A DNA stretch of 64,000 nucleotides from Mycolicibacterium hassiacum DSM 44199 (GCF_900603025.1 NZ_LR026975.1:1116001-1180000), one strand, 5' to 3'; shown: positions 17,325-25,736, counted from the stretch's first letter. The notes: a model not told the origin generated them from the letters alone. Numbers and translations: made by a program.

Positions 17325-18215
17325 GTGCCGTCATTTCGGCGTCGAGAGTCGGTGAGCGACACCGCGCAGGCGGAGAGGCCGCCCGCGGAGCCCGGCTCGG
17401 CCCAGGACCCCCCCGGCTTGGCCCAGGACCCCGTCGACAACCCGGACCAGGCGTTGGAGCTGGCCGAGGCGGAGGCCGCCGCGGCCGAGGCCGCCGCGGC
17501 AGCGGCCCGTGCCCGCGCCGAGGCGTTGCGGCTGCGCAAGGCGGCGGAGGAGCGCGCCCGGACCACCCGGCAGGGGGACGACCCGCAGCTGACCGACCAG
17601 GGCACGAGCGGTGCGGCCGAGGCCGTCGATCCGGCGGAGCCGGCAGTGGAAGCGCCGGCCGTGGAAGCGCCGACCGCTCAGGAGGCGCCCGCCCTGGAGT
17701 CGGGCGAACGGGGCGGATCCGGGCGCTGGCGGCTGGCGGCGAAGATCGCCGCGGCGACCGTTGCCGTCGTCGTCACCCTCGGGCTGCTGGGGTTGAGCGG
17801 CTACTGGTTCTACCAGGTCCGCCTCTTCGACCAGGAGCAGCAGCGGCGGGCCGAGTTCGCCGCCGCGGGCCGGCAGGCCGTGGTCAACCTGATGTCGCTG
17901 GACTTCAACAAGGTCGAGGAGGACGTCAAACGGATCATGGACAGCTCCACCGGCCAGTTCAAGACCGATTTCGGATTGCAGGCCGAGGATTTCATCAAGG
18001 TCGCCCAGGAGTCGAAGGTGGTCACCGACGTGACGGTGAACTCCACCGCGGTGCAATCCATGGATGACGACTCGGCTCTGGTCCTGGTGGCCGCGACCTC
18101 GCGGGTGACCAACGCGGCCGGTGCCAAACAGGAGCCGCGGGCCTGGCGGCTGGCGGTGAACCTGCAGCGGGAAGGCGACCAGATCAAGATGTCGAAAGTT
18201 GAGTTCGTGCCGTGA
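17325..18215 (+). CDS. Mce-associated membrane protein (Omam-like) with Ala-rich coiled coil
   Basis: A 296-residue protein from GTG 17325, preceded by GGGAGG at 17314-17319. The frame is open far upstream only as a shadow of the ligase gene. Regions: an acidic, Ala/Glu-rich probable coiled coil (about residues 36-90), a Pro/Ala linker, one membrane helix at about residues 142-165 ([19 protein letters not shown]), then an outside domain with the NTF2-like fold of Mce-associated (Mas/Omam) proteins. In M. tuberculosis the orphan Mce-associated protein OmamA stabilises Mce1 and Mce4 transporters. The next gene encodes a second such protein and overlaps by 4 bases. Support of the mce system at 1-6443 is an inference. 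Confidence 0.85.
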   Translation: MPSFRRRESVSDTAQAERPPAEPGSAQDPPGLAQDPVDNPDQALELAEAEAAAAEAAAAAARARAEALRLRKAAEERARTTRQGDDPQLTDQGTSGAAEAVDPAEPAVEAPAVEAPTAQEAPALESGERGGSGRWRLAAKIAAATVAVVVTLGLLGLSGYWFYQVRLFDQEQQRRAEFAAAGRQAVVNLMSLDFNKVEEDVKRIMDSSTGQFKTDFGLQAEDFIKVAQESKVVTDVTVNSTAVQSMDDDSALVLVAATSRVTNAAGAKQEPRAWRLAVNLQREGDQIKMSKVEFVP

Positions 18216-18808
18216 CCGTCGACGACGAAGCCACAACGACCTCCGCGGTGGGTGATGCGGAGACCACCACGGCGGCCACCGCACCGGCCCGGCCCGGCCC
18301 GGTGCGCCAGTTCCTGAGGCTGCTGCTCCGCCATCTCGGGGTGGTGCTGTTGACCGTTGCGCTGCTCGGCTCCGCCGGCCTGGCCGCCGGGGTGTACTTC
18401 CTCGAATACCGGCCCGCGAAACAGGTCGACGACGAGGTCGCCCAGACTGTGCTCGAAGCCGCCAAGCAGGGCATGGAGGCGCTGCTGTCGTATTCGCCGG
18501 AGTCGTTCGAGCGGGACTTCGCGACCGCCAAGGAGCATCTGACCGGTGACTTCCTTTCGTACTACACGAATTTCACCGAGCAGATCGTCACCCCGGCGGT
18601 CAAGCAGAAGCAGGTCAAGACCAGTGCCGCAGTGGTGCGGTCGGCGGTGGAGAAGCTCGAACCGGACAAGGCCGTCGTGCTGGTGTTCGTCAACCAGGTG
18701 ACCACCAGCAAGGAGAACCCGGACGGAGCCTTCCAGGCCAGCAGTGTGAAGGTCGGCCTGGAGAAGATCGACGGTCGCTGGCTGATCTCCGAGTTCACCC
18801 CGGTCTAG
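18212..18808 (+). CDS. Mce-associated membrane protein (Omam-like)
   Basis: A 198-residue protein starting at a GTG inside the stop region of the preceding gene. A short Thr/Ala-rich cytoplasmic N-terminus is followed by one membrane helix at about residues 42-65 ([20 protein letters not shown]) and a soluble domain typical of Mas/Omam proteins ([20 protein letters not shown]; a C-terminal WLISEFTPV). Same family as its upstream neighbour, and the two probably form a heteromeric pair as seen with other adjacent Mce-associated genes. No enzymatic residues are expected. Confidence 0.88.
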   Translation: MTVDDEATTTSAVGDAETTTAATAPARPGPVRQFLRLLLRHLGVVLLTVALLGSAGLAAGVYFLEYRPAKQVDDEVAQTVLEAAKQGMEALLSYSPESFERDFATAKEHLTGDFLSYYTNFTEQIVTPAVKQKQVKTSAAVVRSAVEKLEPDKAVVLVFVNQVTTSKENPDGAFQASSVKVGLEKIDGRWLISEFTPV

Positions 18809-18824
18809 TTCGACGAGGTCGGCT

Positions 18825-19487
18825 GTGCGGTGTTACGGCATTGTGCCGCTACCGGTTTCGGTCGTCGATAACCGCGCGGCGGCGTTCGAACCCGTGGGTG
18901 GGCGGGCCCCGCTCGCGCACGTGGTGCACACGCTGTCGGCCACCGGTCCGGTCGTCGTCGCGGCGGCCGGTCCCCTGGTCGAGGAGGTGCGTGCCTGCCT
19001 GGCCGGGAACGGGTTGTCCGCGGCCGAACTGGTGGTGGCCGGGGCCGCGGCGACCCGCGCGGAATGCCTTGCCGCCGCGCTGGACGACGCGCCCGATCAG
19101 GTGCTGGTGCACGACATCGCCCACCCGTTGGCGCCGAGCGGTCTGGCCGCACGGGTGGTCGCGGCGGTACGCGGCGGTGCGGACGCGGTGGTGCCCGCGG
19201 TTCCGGTGACCGACAGCGTCAAGGTCGTCGACCCGAACGGGACGATCACCGGTGCGCTGGACCGCGAGCGGTTGCGCGCCGTGCAGTACCCGCGCGGCTA
19301 TACGACGGCCGTGTTGCGCGCGCTGCTGGCCGATCACACCGCCGAGGACGGCGACGAGTTGGCGGTGGCGCTGCGGACCGGCGTGCCGGTCACCTTCGTC
19401 GAGGGGGACCCGGACGCGTTTCGGGTCAGGCTCCCGCACGACGGCGCGTTCGCCGCCGCGGTCATCGCGGGTCGCCGGGTGAGCTGA
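18825..19487 (+). CDS. IspD-like cytidylyltransferase lacking the CTP-binding loop
   Basis: A 220-residue protein of the IspD/TarI cytidylyltransferase fold, from GTG 18825. It keeps late motifs of the family: VHDIAHPL (the VHDAARP position, about residues 90-97), PVTDSVKVVD (about 127-136), AVQYPRGY (the VQTPQ position) and DGDELAVAL. The N-terminal glycine-rich AAGxGxR loop that binds CTP is absent; the chain begins RCYGIVPLPVSVVDNRAAAF instead. It is therefore probably an inactive or altered relative rather than a working MEP-pathway enzyme. It converges with, and overlaps by 26 bases, a second IspD-like gene that has the loop. Confidence 0.8.
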   Translation: MRCYGIVPLPVSVVDNRAAAFEPVGGRAPLAHVVHTLSATGPVVVAAAGPLVEEVRACLAGNGLSAAELVVAGAAATRAECLAAALDDAPDQVLVHDIAHPLAPSGLAARVVAAVRGGADAVVPAVPVTDSVKVVDPNGTITGALDRERLRAVQYPRGYTTAVLRALLADHTAEDGDELAVALRTGVPVTFVEGDPDAFRVRLPHDGAFAAAVIAGRRVS

Positions 19488-20193
19488 GCAACCGTTCCGC
19501 GACGGCGACGTCCGGGGCGTAGGTGACCTTGATATTGCGCCGGTCGCCCGGAAACGTCCGCACCCGCACGTCCGTGTACGCCGCCACACACGCCGAGGTG
19601 TCGGTGCCGTCGAACCCGTCGCGTGCCGCCGCGCGGTAGGCGGCGAGCAGCTCCGGTGCGCGGAACGCCTGCGGGGTCTGCACCCCCACCAGCGCCGCGC
19701 CCGCGGGGAGGTCGGGAACGCCGACGCGGTCGGCCTCGAGCGCGACCACGTCGTCGAGCGGCAGCGCGGGTACCGCGCCGCCGTGCTCGCGCGCGACCGA
19801 CAGGGCGGTGCCGAACAACCGCGGTCCGGCCACCGGGCGGGCGGCGTCGTGAATCAGCACCACATCGACGGACCCGGATTCGATGTCGGCCGCCAGATAA
19901 TTCAGCAGGTTGGTCTCCGAGCCATGCCGACTGTTTCCGCCTTCGACGAATTCGATTGAGATCGAGGGTAATTCGGCGGAAACGGTGCGCTCGGCCAGTT
20001 CGCGTTCACCGCGCCGGAACACCAGCACCACCCGGGTGACGCCCGGTACCCGGCTGAGCGTGTCCAGTGACCACGTCACCATCGAGCGGCCGCCCACCCG
20101 TAGGTAGGCCTTGTTGCCGTCGGCGCCGACCCGGGTGCCCATGCCGGCCGCCAGCACCGCGGCCACCGCTGCGGGTTCCGATGACGTGCTCAC
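19462..20193 (-). CDS. IspD/TarI-family nucleotide-sugar-alcohol cytidylyltransferase
   Basis: A 243-residue protein starting at GTG 20193. All nucleotidyltransferase motifs of the IspD family are visible: AAVLAAGMGTRVGADGNKAYLRVGG (about residues 11-35, glycine-rich loop and lysine; the arginine binds phosphate), VLIHDAARP (about 111-119), GVQTPQAF (about 170) and DGTDTSACV. IspD makes CDP-methylerythritol in isoprenoid synthesis, and the related TarI makes CDP-ribitol. In mycobacteria ispD normally sits next to ispF; it stands alone here, so this is probably a paralogue and the substrate is uncertain. Confidence 0.85.
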   Translation of the reverse strand: MSTSSEPAAVAAVLAAGMGTRVGADGNKAYLRVGGRSMVTWSLDTLSRVPGVTRVVLVFRRGERELAERTVSAELPSISIEFVEGGNSRHGSETNLLNYLAADIESGSVDVVLIHDAARPVAGPRLFGTALSVAREHGGAVPALPLDDVVALEADRVGVPDLPAGAALVGVQTPQAFRAPELLAAYRAAARDGFDGTDTSACVAAYTDVRVRTFPGDRRNIKVTYAPDVAVAERLLSSPGDPR

Positions 20194-20335
20194 CCCGGCA
20201 TTGTGTCATCGTCAGCCGCGGCCACGGTCGGCACCGGCGGCAGCGGGACCGCGGCGTTTAGCGGCTGGGCGACGGTGGAACCCCCGGTGGTAGCCGGCGG
20301 CCGAATTCCGCGCCAGGCCACGTCAGGAGGAGCAC

Positions 20336-20755
20336 ATGCCCAAGACCACCAGGACCGGCAGCGCACGCAAGAGCGAGTTGCCGAGCACGCTACAGAAGTC
20401 GGATGCCAAGGCGCAGAGGACATTTGCCAAAGCGCATGATGCGGCTGTGCGGGAGTACGGGGAAGGTGAGCGCGCCCATCGGGTGGCATACGCCGCGCTC
20501 AAGCACAGTTATGAGAAGGTCGGCGATCACTGGGAGCCGAAGGCGCGCAAGGGCCCGTCGGACCAGCGCGCCCGCAGCGGCGGACCCAATGCGCGGGGCG
20601 CGACCGCCGAGGGGGTCGACGCGTCGGCCCCGAAGAAGCACCTGGTCGAAGTGGCGCGGCGGCTCGAAATCCCCGGACGGTCGACGATGTCCAAGGGCCA
20701 GCTGGTCACGGCGATCAAGAAGGCGAATCGTCGGATCAGCGCGCGCAACCGCTGA
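20336..20755 (+). CDS. ChaB-family protein with C-terminal SAP/Rho-N-like domain
   Basis: A 139-residue basic protein with AGGAGGA just before the ATG. Residues about 13-70 match the ChaB fold (LPSTLQKSDAKAQRTFAKAH ... HRVAYAALKHSYEK). ChaB is named for the cation transport regulator of E. coli, though its biochemical role is unclear. After a basic, low-complexity linker (about residues 70-98), residues about 99-135 (HLVEVARRLEIPGRSTMSKG, then QLVTAIKKAN) look like a SAP or Rho N-terminal helix-extension-helix, so nucleic acid binding is possible. It is a single gene, convergent with the MFS gene that ends 6 bases beyond its stop. Confidence 0.85.
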   Translation: MPKTTRTGSARKSELPSTLQKSDAKAQRTFAKAHDAAVREYGEGERAHRVAYAALKHSYEKVGDHWEPKARKGPSDQRARSGGPNARGATAEGVDASAPKKHLVEVARRLEIPGRSTMSKGQLVTAIKKANRRISARNR

Positions 20756-20761
20756 ATATCG

Positions 20762-22057
20762 TCAGCGCTGGGTCTCGGGCTGGGTTCGGAATCCCTCGAG
20801 CAGCATCGACTCCTGCTCGAGGCGCATGAGGCGGCGTGCCTTGTGCCGGGTGATGAGGATGCCGACGACGGCCAGGGCCCAGACCGCGTACTGGACCGTC
20901 CAGGCGAGCCGGAACGCGTCGAACGAATAGCCGCCGGCGTGGTCCAGCACCACCCCCATGGCCTGCATCACCAGCAGTGAGGCGGTGAACCCGCCCATGT
21001 TCACCATCCCGGACGCGGTGCCGAGAGTGGCACCCGGGTTGAACGTGCGGGCGAAGTCGAAACCGACCATCGAACCGGGGCCGCCGACCGAGATGATCAC
21101 GACCAGCAGCACCAACAGCCACAGCGGCGCCGGGCTCGGCAGCGCCAGGACCACCGACCAGATCAGCGCGTTGCTGATGACGATGGTCAGCACCAGGCGC
21201 GATCTGCGATGCGGAAACCGTCCGGTGAGAATGCCGATCACCACCCCTGCGGCGATCGCGGTGACCACCGACAGGGTCAGCATCATGCCCGCGCCGGTCG
21301 GCGAGAGTCCCTGTGCCACCGTGAGGTAGGGCACGCCCCACATCAGCGCGAACACCGTCACCGAGAACTGCGTACCCATATGGGTGAAGAAGCCCAGGCG
21401 GGTGCCGGGCCGCAGCCACACGGTCTTGACGCTGGCCAGGGTCTCGCGCAGGGACACCGCGGACTCCGTGGCGCGGCCGTCGGGGGTGTTTCGCACCAGC
21501 AACACCGTCAGCACGATCGACAACACCCCGATCGCCGCCACCGAGATGTAGGCGGGCGTCCAGCCGAACGCGGTCAGCACCGCGAAGAACGGCACCGCCG
21601 ACAGGACCTGACCGAGCTGCCCGCAGATCCCGGTGAGCTGGGTGACCAGCGGCACCCGCCGCGGCGCGAACCAGTGCGGCACCAGCCGCAGCACGGAGAT
21701 GAACGTGAACGCATCGCCGAGCCCGACCACCGCACGCGCGGCGATGGCCACCGGAAGGGATTCGGTCACCGCCAGCACGAGCTGCCCGGTCGCCATCAGC
21801 GCCGCGCCGCCGGCGATCAGCGTGCGCGAACCGAACCGGTCGAGCAGCAACCCGGCCGGCACCTGGGCGCCGGCGTACACGATCACCTGCAGTACGACGA
21901 ACGTCGACAGCACCGACGGGCTGGCGTCGAACCGGTCGGCGGCCTGCAGGCCCGAGACCCCGAGAGTGGTGCGGTCGAGCACCGCGACGATGTAGGCGAG
22001 GAGTCCGGTGGCCCAGACGATCCAGGAGCGCACACCGAACCCTTCGCTTGTCCTCAC
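20762..22057 (-). CDS. MFS transporter
   Basis: A 431-residue major facilitator with about 12 membrane helices in two halves. GTG 22057 is chosen because GGAGG precedes it and it starts the protein just before the first helix; upstream in-frame starts add a hydrophilic Gly-rich tail. Motif A appears after helix 2 (GLLLDRFGSRTLIAGG), and the long central loop with basic residues separates helices 6 and 7. The pattern is that of the drug:H+ or organic-acid branch (ACS/NNP-like), but the substrate cannot be read from the sequence. The promoter region is shared with the MerR gene that the IS3 element interrupts. Confidence 0.9.
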   Translation of the reverse strand: MRTSEGFGVRSWIVWATGLLAYIVAVLDRTTLGVSGLQAADRFDASPSVLSTFVVLQVIVYAGAQVPAGLLLDRFGSRTLIAGGAALMATGQLVLAVTESLPVAIAARAVVGLGDAFTFISVLRLVPHWFAPRRVPLVTQLTGICGQLGQVLSAVPFFAVLTAFGWTPAYISVAAIGVLSIVLTVLLVRNTPDGRATESAVSLRETLASVKTVWLRPGTRLGFFTHMGTQFSVTVFALMWGVPYLTVAQGLSPTGAGMMLTLSVVTAIAAGVVIGILTGRFPHRRSRLVLTIVISNALIWSVVLALPSPAPLWLLVLLVVIISVGGPGSMVGFDFARTFNPGATLGTASGMVNMGGFTASLLVMQAMGVVLDHAGGYSFDAFRLAWTVQYAVWALAVVGILITRHKARRLMRLEQESMLLEGFRTQPETQR

Positions 22058-22358
22058 GTGTCCACCGCCTCCGCAGCCATCCTGGTCGACGAACCGCTGC
22101 GCAGGCCAATTCCTCGACGGTGAACTCACTCACCCCGGTTCGCCGCGCCTGTTGCCGCCGGGTCGAGAACAAGTTGGCTGTCATCACATGGGCGTCGACA
22201 ACGGCTAATGCGCTGGCTCGGCAAAAGGCGCATTTGAGCTCGCTTAGAAGAATGCAAAAGGCGAATATCCAGAAAGCGAAGATCACTTCGCTCACCGGGC
22301 CGCGGCGCGGTTACAGTTGGTCACATGAATGGGGCACAACGGCGCGCCCCCGGCGGGG
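22058..22358. other. Intergenic region between MFS gene and IS3 element
   Basis: About 300 bases, less GC-rich than the surroundings. It contains two direct copies of GCAAAAGGCG (22221-22230 and 22254-22263) and an in-frame ATG (22329) that would have begun the MerR-type protein before the IS insertion. No other gene is seen. Confidence 0.6.
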
Positions 22359-22428
22359 GGGTCTGCTGCACGAACAGGTGACATCTGAGTTGGCTTGTCC
22401 AGCGTGGGCAGGCTGGAAGGATGTCCCC

Positions 22429-22737
22429 ATGGCAAGGCCCTATCCCCGTGAGTTCCGCGACGACGTCGTGCGCGTGGCCCGCAACCGCGAAGACGGTGTG
22501 ACGATCGAGCAGATCGCCACCGATTTCGGTGTGCACCCGATGACGCTGCACAAATGGCTTCGCCAGGCCGACATCGACGAGGGCACCAAGCCCGGTAGAA
22601 CCACCAGCGAGTCCGGTGAGCTGCGTGAGGCCCGGCGTCGGATCAAGCTGCTCGAGCTGGAGAACGAGGTGCTGCGCCGGGCCGCGGCGTATCTGTCACA
22701 GGCCAACCTGCCGGGAAAAGGCTCTACCCGCTCGTGA
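22429..22737 (+). CDS. IS3-family transposase OrfA
   Basis: A 102-residue protein with a helix-turn-helix (about residues 22-44: TIEQIATDFGVHPMTLHKWL) that recognises the element ends, and a C-terminal leucine-zipper-like helix (about residues 65-90: RRRIKLLELENEVLRRAAAY) for multimer formation. It overlaps orfB by 4 bases. In IS3 elements a -1 ribosomal slip normally fuses OrfA to OrfB, and GGGAAAAGG near 22721-22729 is a possible slip site. Confidence 0.92.
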   Translation: MARPYPREFRDDVVRVARNREDGVTIEQIATDFGVHPMTLHKWLRQADIDEGTKPGRTTSESGELREARRRIKLLELENEVLRRAAAYLSQANLPGKGSTRS

Positions 22738-23594
22738 AAGAGCTCGCCGCCGACGGGATCCCCGTCGCGGTGACGTGCCGGGTACTCAAGCTCGCCCGCC
22801 AACCGTATTACCGCTGGCTGGCCGCCCCAGTCACCGACGCCGACCTCGTTGAGGCCTACCGCGCCAACGCCCTGTTCGACGCTCACCACGAGGACCCCGA
22901 GTTCGGGTACCGCTACCTGGCCGAAGAGGCCCGCGACGCCGGCGAACCGATGGCCGAGCGCACCGCGTGGCGCATCTGCTCGCACAATCGCCTGTGGAGC
23001 GTGTTCGGCAAGCGCAAACGCGGCAAGAACGGCAAGCCCGGCCCACCAGTCCACGACGATCTCGTCGAACGTGACTTCACCGCTGAGGCGCCGAATCAGC
23101 TGTGGCTGGCCGATATTACCGAACACCGCACCGGCGAGGGCAAGCTCTACCTCTGCGCCATCAAAGACGTGTTCTCCAACCGCATCGTCGGCTACAGCAT
23201 CGACTCCCGGATGAAGTCCCGACTGGCCACCCGTGCACTGCACAGCGCGGTAGCCCGACGCGGAGATGTCGCCGGGTGCATTCTGCATTCGGATCGTGGA
23301 TCTCAGTTCAGGTCAAGGAGATTCGTACACGCGCTGCACCATCACGACATGGTCGGCTCCATGGGGCGCGTCGGCGCGGCCGGCGACAACGCAGCCATGG
23401 AGAGCTTCTTCAGCCTGCTGCAGAAGAACGTCTTGGACCGCCGCCGTTGGCGCACCCGAGAAGAGCTGCGGATCGCGATCGTCATCTGGATCGAACGGAC
23501 CTACCATCGCCGCCGGCGCCAGGCCGGCCTCGACCGGTTGACCCCCATCGAGTTCGAAGCCATCATGACCACACCGGCCAGTCAGGCCGCGTGA
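22734..23594 (+). CDS. IS3-family transposase OrfB (DDE integrase domain)
   Basis: A 286-residue catalytic part of the transposase. The DDE triad is visible: WLADIT (first Asp, about residue 125), HSDRGSQ (second Asp, about 185) and AMESFFSLLQ (Glu, about 222), with the IS3-type D-35-E spacing and the following K/R region. An HTH_21-like segment (about residues 43-90) precedes it. It overlaps orfA in the -1 frame. Translation either starts at the GTG at 22734 or continues from OrfA by frameshift. The gene appears intact. Confidence 0.93.
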   Translation: MKELAADGIPVAVTCRVLKLARQPYYRWLAAPVTDADLVEAYRANALFDAHHEDPEFGYRYLAEEARDAGEPMAERTAWRICSHNRLWSVFGKRKRGKNGKPGPPVHDDLVERDFTAEAPNQLWLADITEHRTGEGKLYLCAIKDVFSNRIVGYSIDSRMKSRLATRALHSAVARRGDVAGCILHSDRGSQFRSRRFVHALHHHDMVGSMGRVGAAGDNAAMESFFSLLQKNVLDRRRWRTREELRIAIVIWIERTYHRRRRQAGLDRLTPIEFEAIMTTPASQAA

Positions 23595-23638
23595 CCGAAA
23601 CTGTCACCTGTTCGTGCAGCAGACCCGGGCCCAGGTGG

Positions 23639-24382
23639 ATGCACTTGACTGAGTACCGTCTCGACGAGCTGTCGCAGGTCTCGGGCGTGAGCGTCCGCAA
23701 CATCCGCGCGTACCGCGAGCGCGGGTTGCTCGATCCACCTCGCCGGGTCGGCCGGACGTCCGTCTACTCCGATCAGCACCTGTCCCAGCTGCGGGCCATC
23801 AGCCATCTGCTGCGGCGCGGCTTCACATCGGTGCAGATCGCCGACTTCTTCGCCGCGCTGCGCCGCGGCGCGGATCTCGCCGAGGCGCTGGGCGTCGACC
23901 GGTCCATGGTGGTGCCCGCCGATCGGGGCGAGCCGGCGCGGCCTGTTCGCATCGACGCCGGCTCCGCCGAGGCCGCCGAGTTGGTCGAGTCGGGCCTCGC
24001 CGACCTCACCGCCGACGGCGTGGTGTTCCGTGACCCGGCCATCGCCGGGCTCATCGCCCGTGCTCCCGATCCACTGGTGTACGTGCGCGCGCTGCTGCGG
24101 CTGCAGGCCGCGATCGAGGAGCCGGCTGATCGACTGGTGACGGCCTTCGTGGAGGCGCTGATGGCGTCTGTCGCGGCCGTCGTCGGCGCGGCGGGCCGGA
24201 CCAGCGCGGCCGCCGAGACGGTCGAGCGGCTGGTCCGCGATCACCGCGAGCTGTGGGGATGGGTGGTGTCCGAGCGGCTGGACAAGTCACTGCAACGGCA
24301 TCTGTCCGGTCCCGCAGCGCAGTACGCGGGCGGGGTCGCGCTGGGCGGAGCGTGGCGGTCCCGGACGCCCGACGCCGGATAG
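23639..24382 (+). CDS. MerR-family regulator, 5' end displaced by IS3 element
   Basis: A 247-residue regulator. An N-terminal MerR winged helix-turn-helix covers about residues 5-75 (YRLDELSQVSGVSVRNIRAY, RERGLLDPPRRVGRTSVY), with a long C-terminal helical domain of unknown ligand. The ATG at 23639 lies 12 bases beyond the IS end. Removing the IS and one GGG copy joins an in-frame ATG at 22329 to this gene with 13 extra N-terminal residues, so the native start and promoter may lie on the other side of the element. Expression now may depend on an IS promoter. It was originally divergent from the MFS gene, which may be its target. Confidence 0.83.
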   Translation: MHLTEYRLDELSQVSGVSVRNIRAYRERGLLDPPRRVGRTSVYSDQHLSQLRAISHLLRRGFTSVQIADFFAALRRGADLAEALGVDRSMVVPADRGEPARPVRIDAGSAEAAELVESGLADLTADGVVFRDPAIAGLIARAPDPLVYVRALLRLQAAIEEPADRLVTAFVEALMASVAAVVGAAGRTSAAAETVERLVRDHRELWGWVVSERLDKSLQRHLSGPAAQYAGGVALGGAWRSRTPDAG

Positions 24383-24398
24383 CGGCGGCGGCACCCGG

Positions 24399-24416
24399 TC
24401 AGCGCTGCAGCGCTGA
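24399..24416. promoter_or_regulatory. 18-bp perfect palindrome
   Basis: TCAGCGCTGCAGCGCTGA is its own reverse complement. It lies 17 bases after the MerR-type gene and 70 bases before the Tat-exported gene. It could be an operator for the latter, or part of a terminator stem for the former. Confidence 0.4.
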
Positions 24417-24485
24417 GGAACCTGATGCAGTTGTTATCAATGACACTGCAGTGATTCTTGAGAAATCTGTCGTACTCTGTGGTAC

Positions 24486-25232
24486 GTGTCCGCGCCCTGG
24501 TCGAAGCCGGTTGCTCGACGCAGTCTGCTCAAGGGTGTGGCCGCGGCACCGGCCGCGCTCACCCTGGGCGCTGGGTTGTCGGCCCTGACGGCGACCGCCC
24601 CGACCGCGTCGGGCGCTCCGTTGGGGATCCTGCTGGACTACGCCGCCGGCGTGATCAAGGCCGCCGACATCAAGGCGTCCGGCGCGATCGGCGCGATCCG
24701 GTACGTCTCGGACCGCCGCCCGGGCGGAGAGTGGATGCTCGGCAAGCCGATCCAGCTGGCCGAGGCGCGTGATCTGTATCAACACGGCCTCAAGATCGTG
24801 TCCTGCTACCAGTACGGCAAGCAGGACACCGCCGACTGGCTCGGTGGTTACCGGGCCGGGGTCGCCCACGCGAAGCGCGGATGGCAACTGCACGTGGCGG
24901 CCGGCGGATCCTACGGTGCGCCGATCTACGCCTCGATCGACGACAACCCGACCTACGAGCAGTACAAACAGTTGGTCGCGCCCTACCTCAAAGGCTGGGA
25001 GGCCGTACTGGGCCGCCAACGGGTCGGGCTATACGCCAACTCCAAGACCATCGAATGGGCGGTTCAGGACGGGTTGTGCTCGTATTACTGGCAGCACAAC
25101 TGGGGCTCGCCCGGGAAGGTCGCTCACCCCGCCGCCCATCTCCATCAGGTGGAGATCGACAAGCGCAAAGTGGGCGGCGTCGGGGTCGACATCAACCACA
25201 TTCTCAAGCCCCGATTCGGGCAGTGGGACTGA
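24486..25232 (+). CDS. Tat-exported glycoside-hydrolase-like (DUF1906) protein, Rv2525c-like
   Basis: A 248-residue exported protein starting at GTG 24486. The signal peptide has the twin-arginine motif ARRSLLKG (about residues 10-17), a hydrophobic core and an Ala-rich cleavage region, so it is exported folded by Tat. The mature domain (GILLDYAAGVIKAADIKASG, YQYGKQDTADWLGGYRAG, APIYASIDDNP, QVEIDKRKVGGVGVDIN) matches DUF1906, a TIM-barrel related to peptidoglycan glycoside hydrolases. M. tuberculosis Rv2525c is a known Tat substrate whose loss alters beta-lactam sensitivity. As in that species it lies next to fas, here in the same direction. Confidence 0.92.
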   Translation: MSAPWSKPVARRSLLKGVAAAPAALTLGAGLSALTATAPTASGAPLGILLDYAAGVIKAADIKASGAIGAIRYVSDRRPGGEWMLGKPIQLAEARDLYQHGLKIVSCYQYGKQDTADWLGGYRAGVAHAKRGWQLHVAAGGSYGAPIYASIDDNPTYEQYKQLVAPYLKGWEAVLGRQRVGLYANSKTIEWAVQDGLCSYYWQHNWGSPGKVAHPAAHLHQVEIDKRKVGGVGVDINHILKPRFGQWD

Positions 25233-25736
25233 AAACCTTACCGATCGGTAAGTATTTCCAGCAAACTTTTTCCGGTCGCTGACGGACCGTTCGAGGCGGC
25301 GCTCGCGCCGTCACCGAACGGCTGCGGCGCGCCGCCGCAGGCCAGAGGGCCGAAAATTCATAGGTAACGATTTGATAACAATGTCGCCTTGATCAGGGCA
25401 GTTGTGCCTACTCGACCGTAACCACCTGCACGCAGCAGGTTTGGTTCCCAACCCCTCGGCGCGTGGGCGGCCGGCTGTGACCGAATAGGCGGTTACCCGT
25501 GCGTAGAACTCGCTAGTAACCATTTCGGGCGCGAAAATCACCCCGTCTCTTATGACACTCTTAGTACGGCTGGCGGGGTTGCCCGCGGCCTCGTCGGCGT
25601 CGCGAGACCGCCCGCGCCCGAGCCAGCCCGATTCGACGCCGAATCACGGCCCGCGCTGCGCGCCGACCAGAGCCTTCCGATACGACGAGCGAGACGCGCG
25701 AGACACGCGAGACAGCACTGAGGGAGATAGCCAGAC
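25233..25736. promoter_or_regulatory. fas upstream region with palindrome and GTTAC boxes
   Basis: About 500 non-coding bases. A perfect 16-bp palindrome CTTACCGATCGGTAAG lies at 25237-25252, just after the Rv2525c-like stop. Further on are four GGTAAC/GTAACC/GGTTAC boxes (25363-25368, 25418-25423, 25491-25496, 25516-25521); the last two form an inverted pair with a 19-base spacer. In mycobacteria FasR, a TetR protein, activates the fas-acpS promoter, so one of these may be its site; I cannot match its consensus from memory. AGGGAGA at 25721-25727 is the ribosome site of fas. Confidence 0.5.

Larger units (their letters stand above)
22359..23626 (+). mobile_element. IS3-family insertion sequence, complete
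   Basis: A 1268-bp element with perfect 25-bp terminal inverted repeats at 22359-22383 and 23602-23626 (ends GGGTCTGCTGCACG... and its complement). The flanks show a 3-bp GGG target duplication (22356-22358, 23627-23629), normal for IS3 elements although ambiguous in a G run. It carries two overlapping transposase frames, orfA and orfB. Both ends and both frames are intact, so the insertion is probably recent. It lies at the 5' end of the MerR-type gene. Confidence 0.93.

Noticed and set aside
20736..22295. Alternative minus-strand frame covering the MFS region
   Set aside because: It is Arg/Gly/Ala-rich without hydrophobic helices; the other frame gives a complete 12-helix transporter.
25237..25252. 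Transcription terminator of the Rv2525c-like gene
   Set aside because: The palindrome has no loop and could not form a normal hairpin; an operator is more likely.
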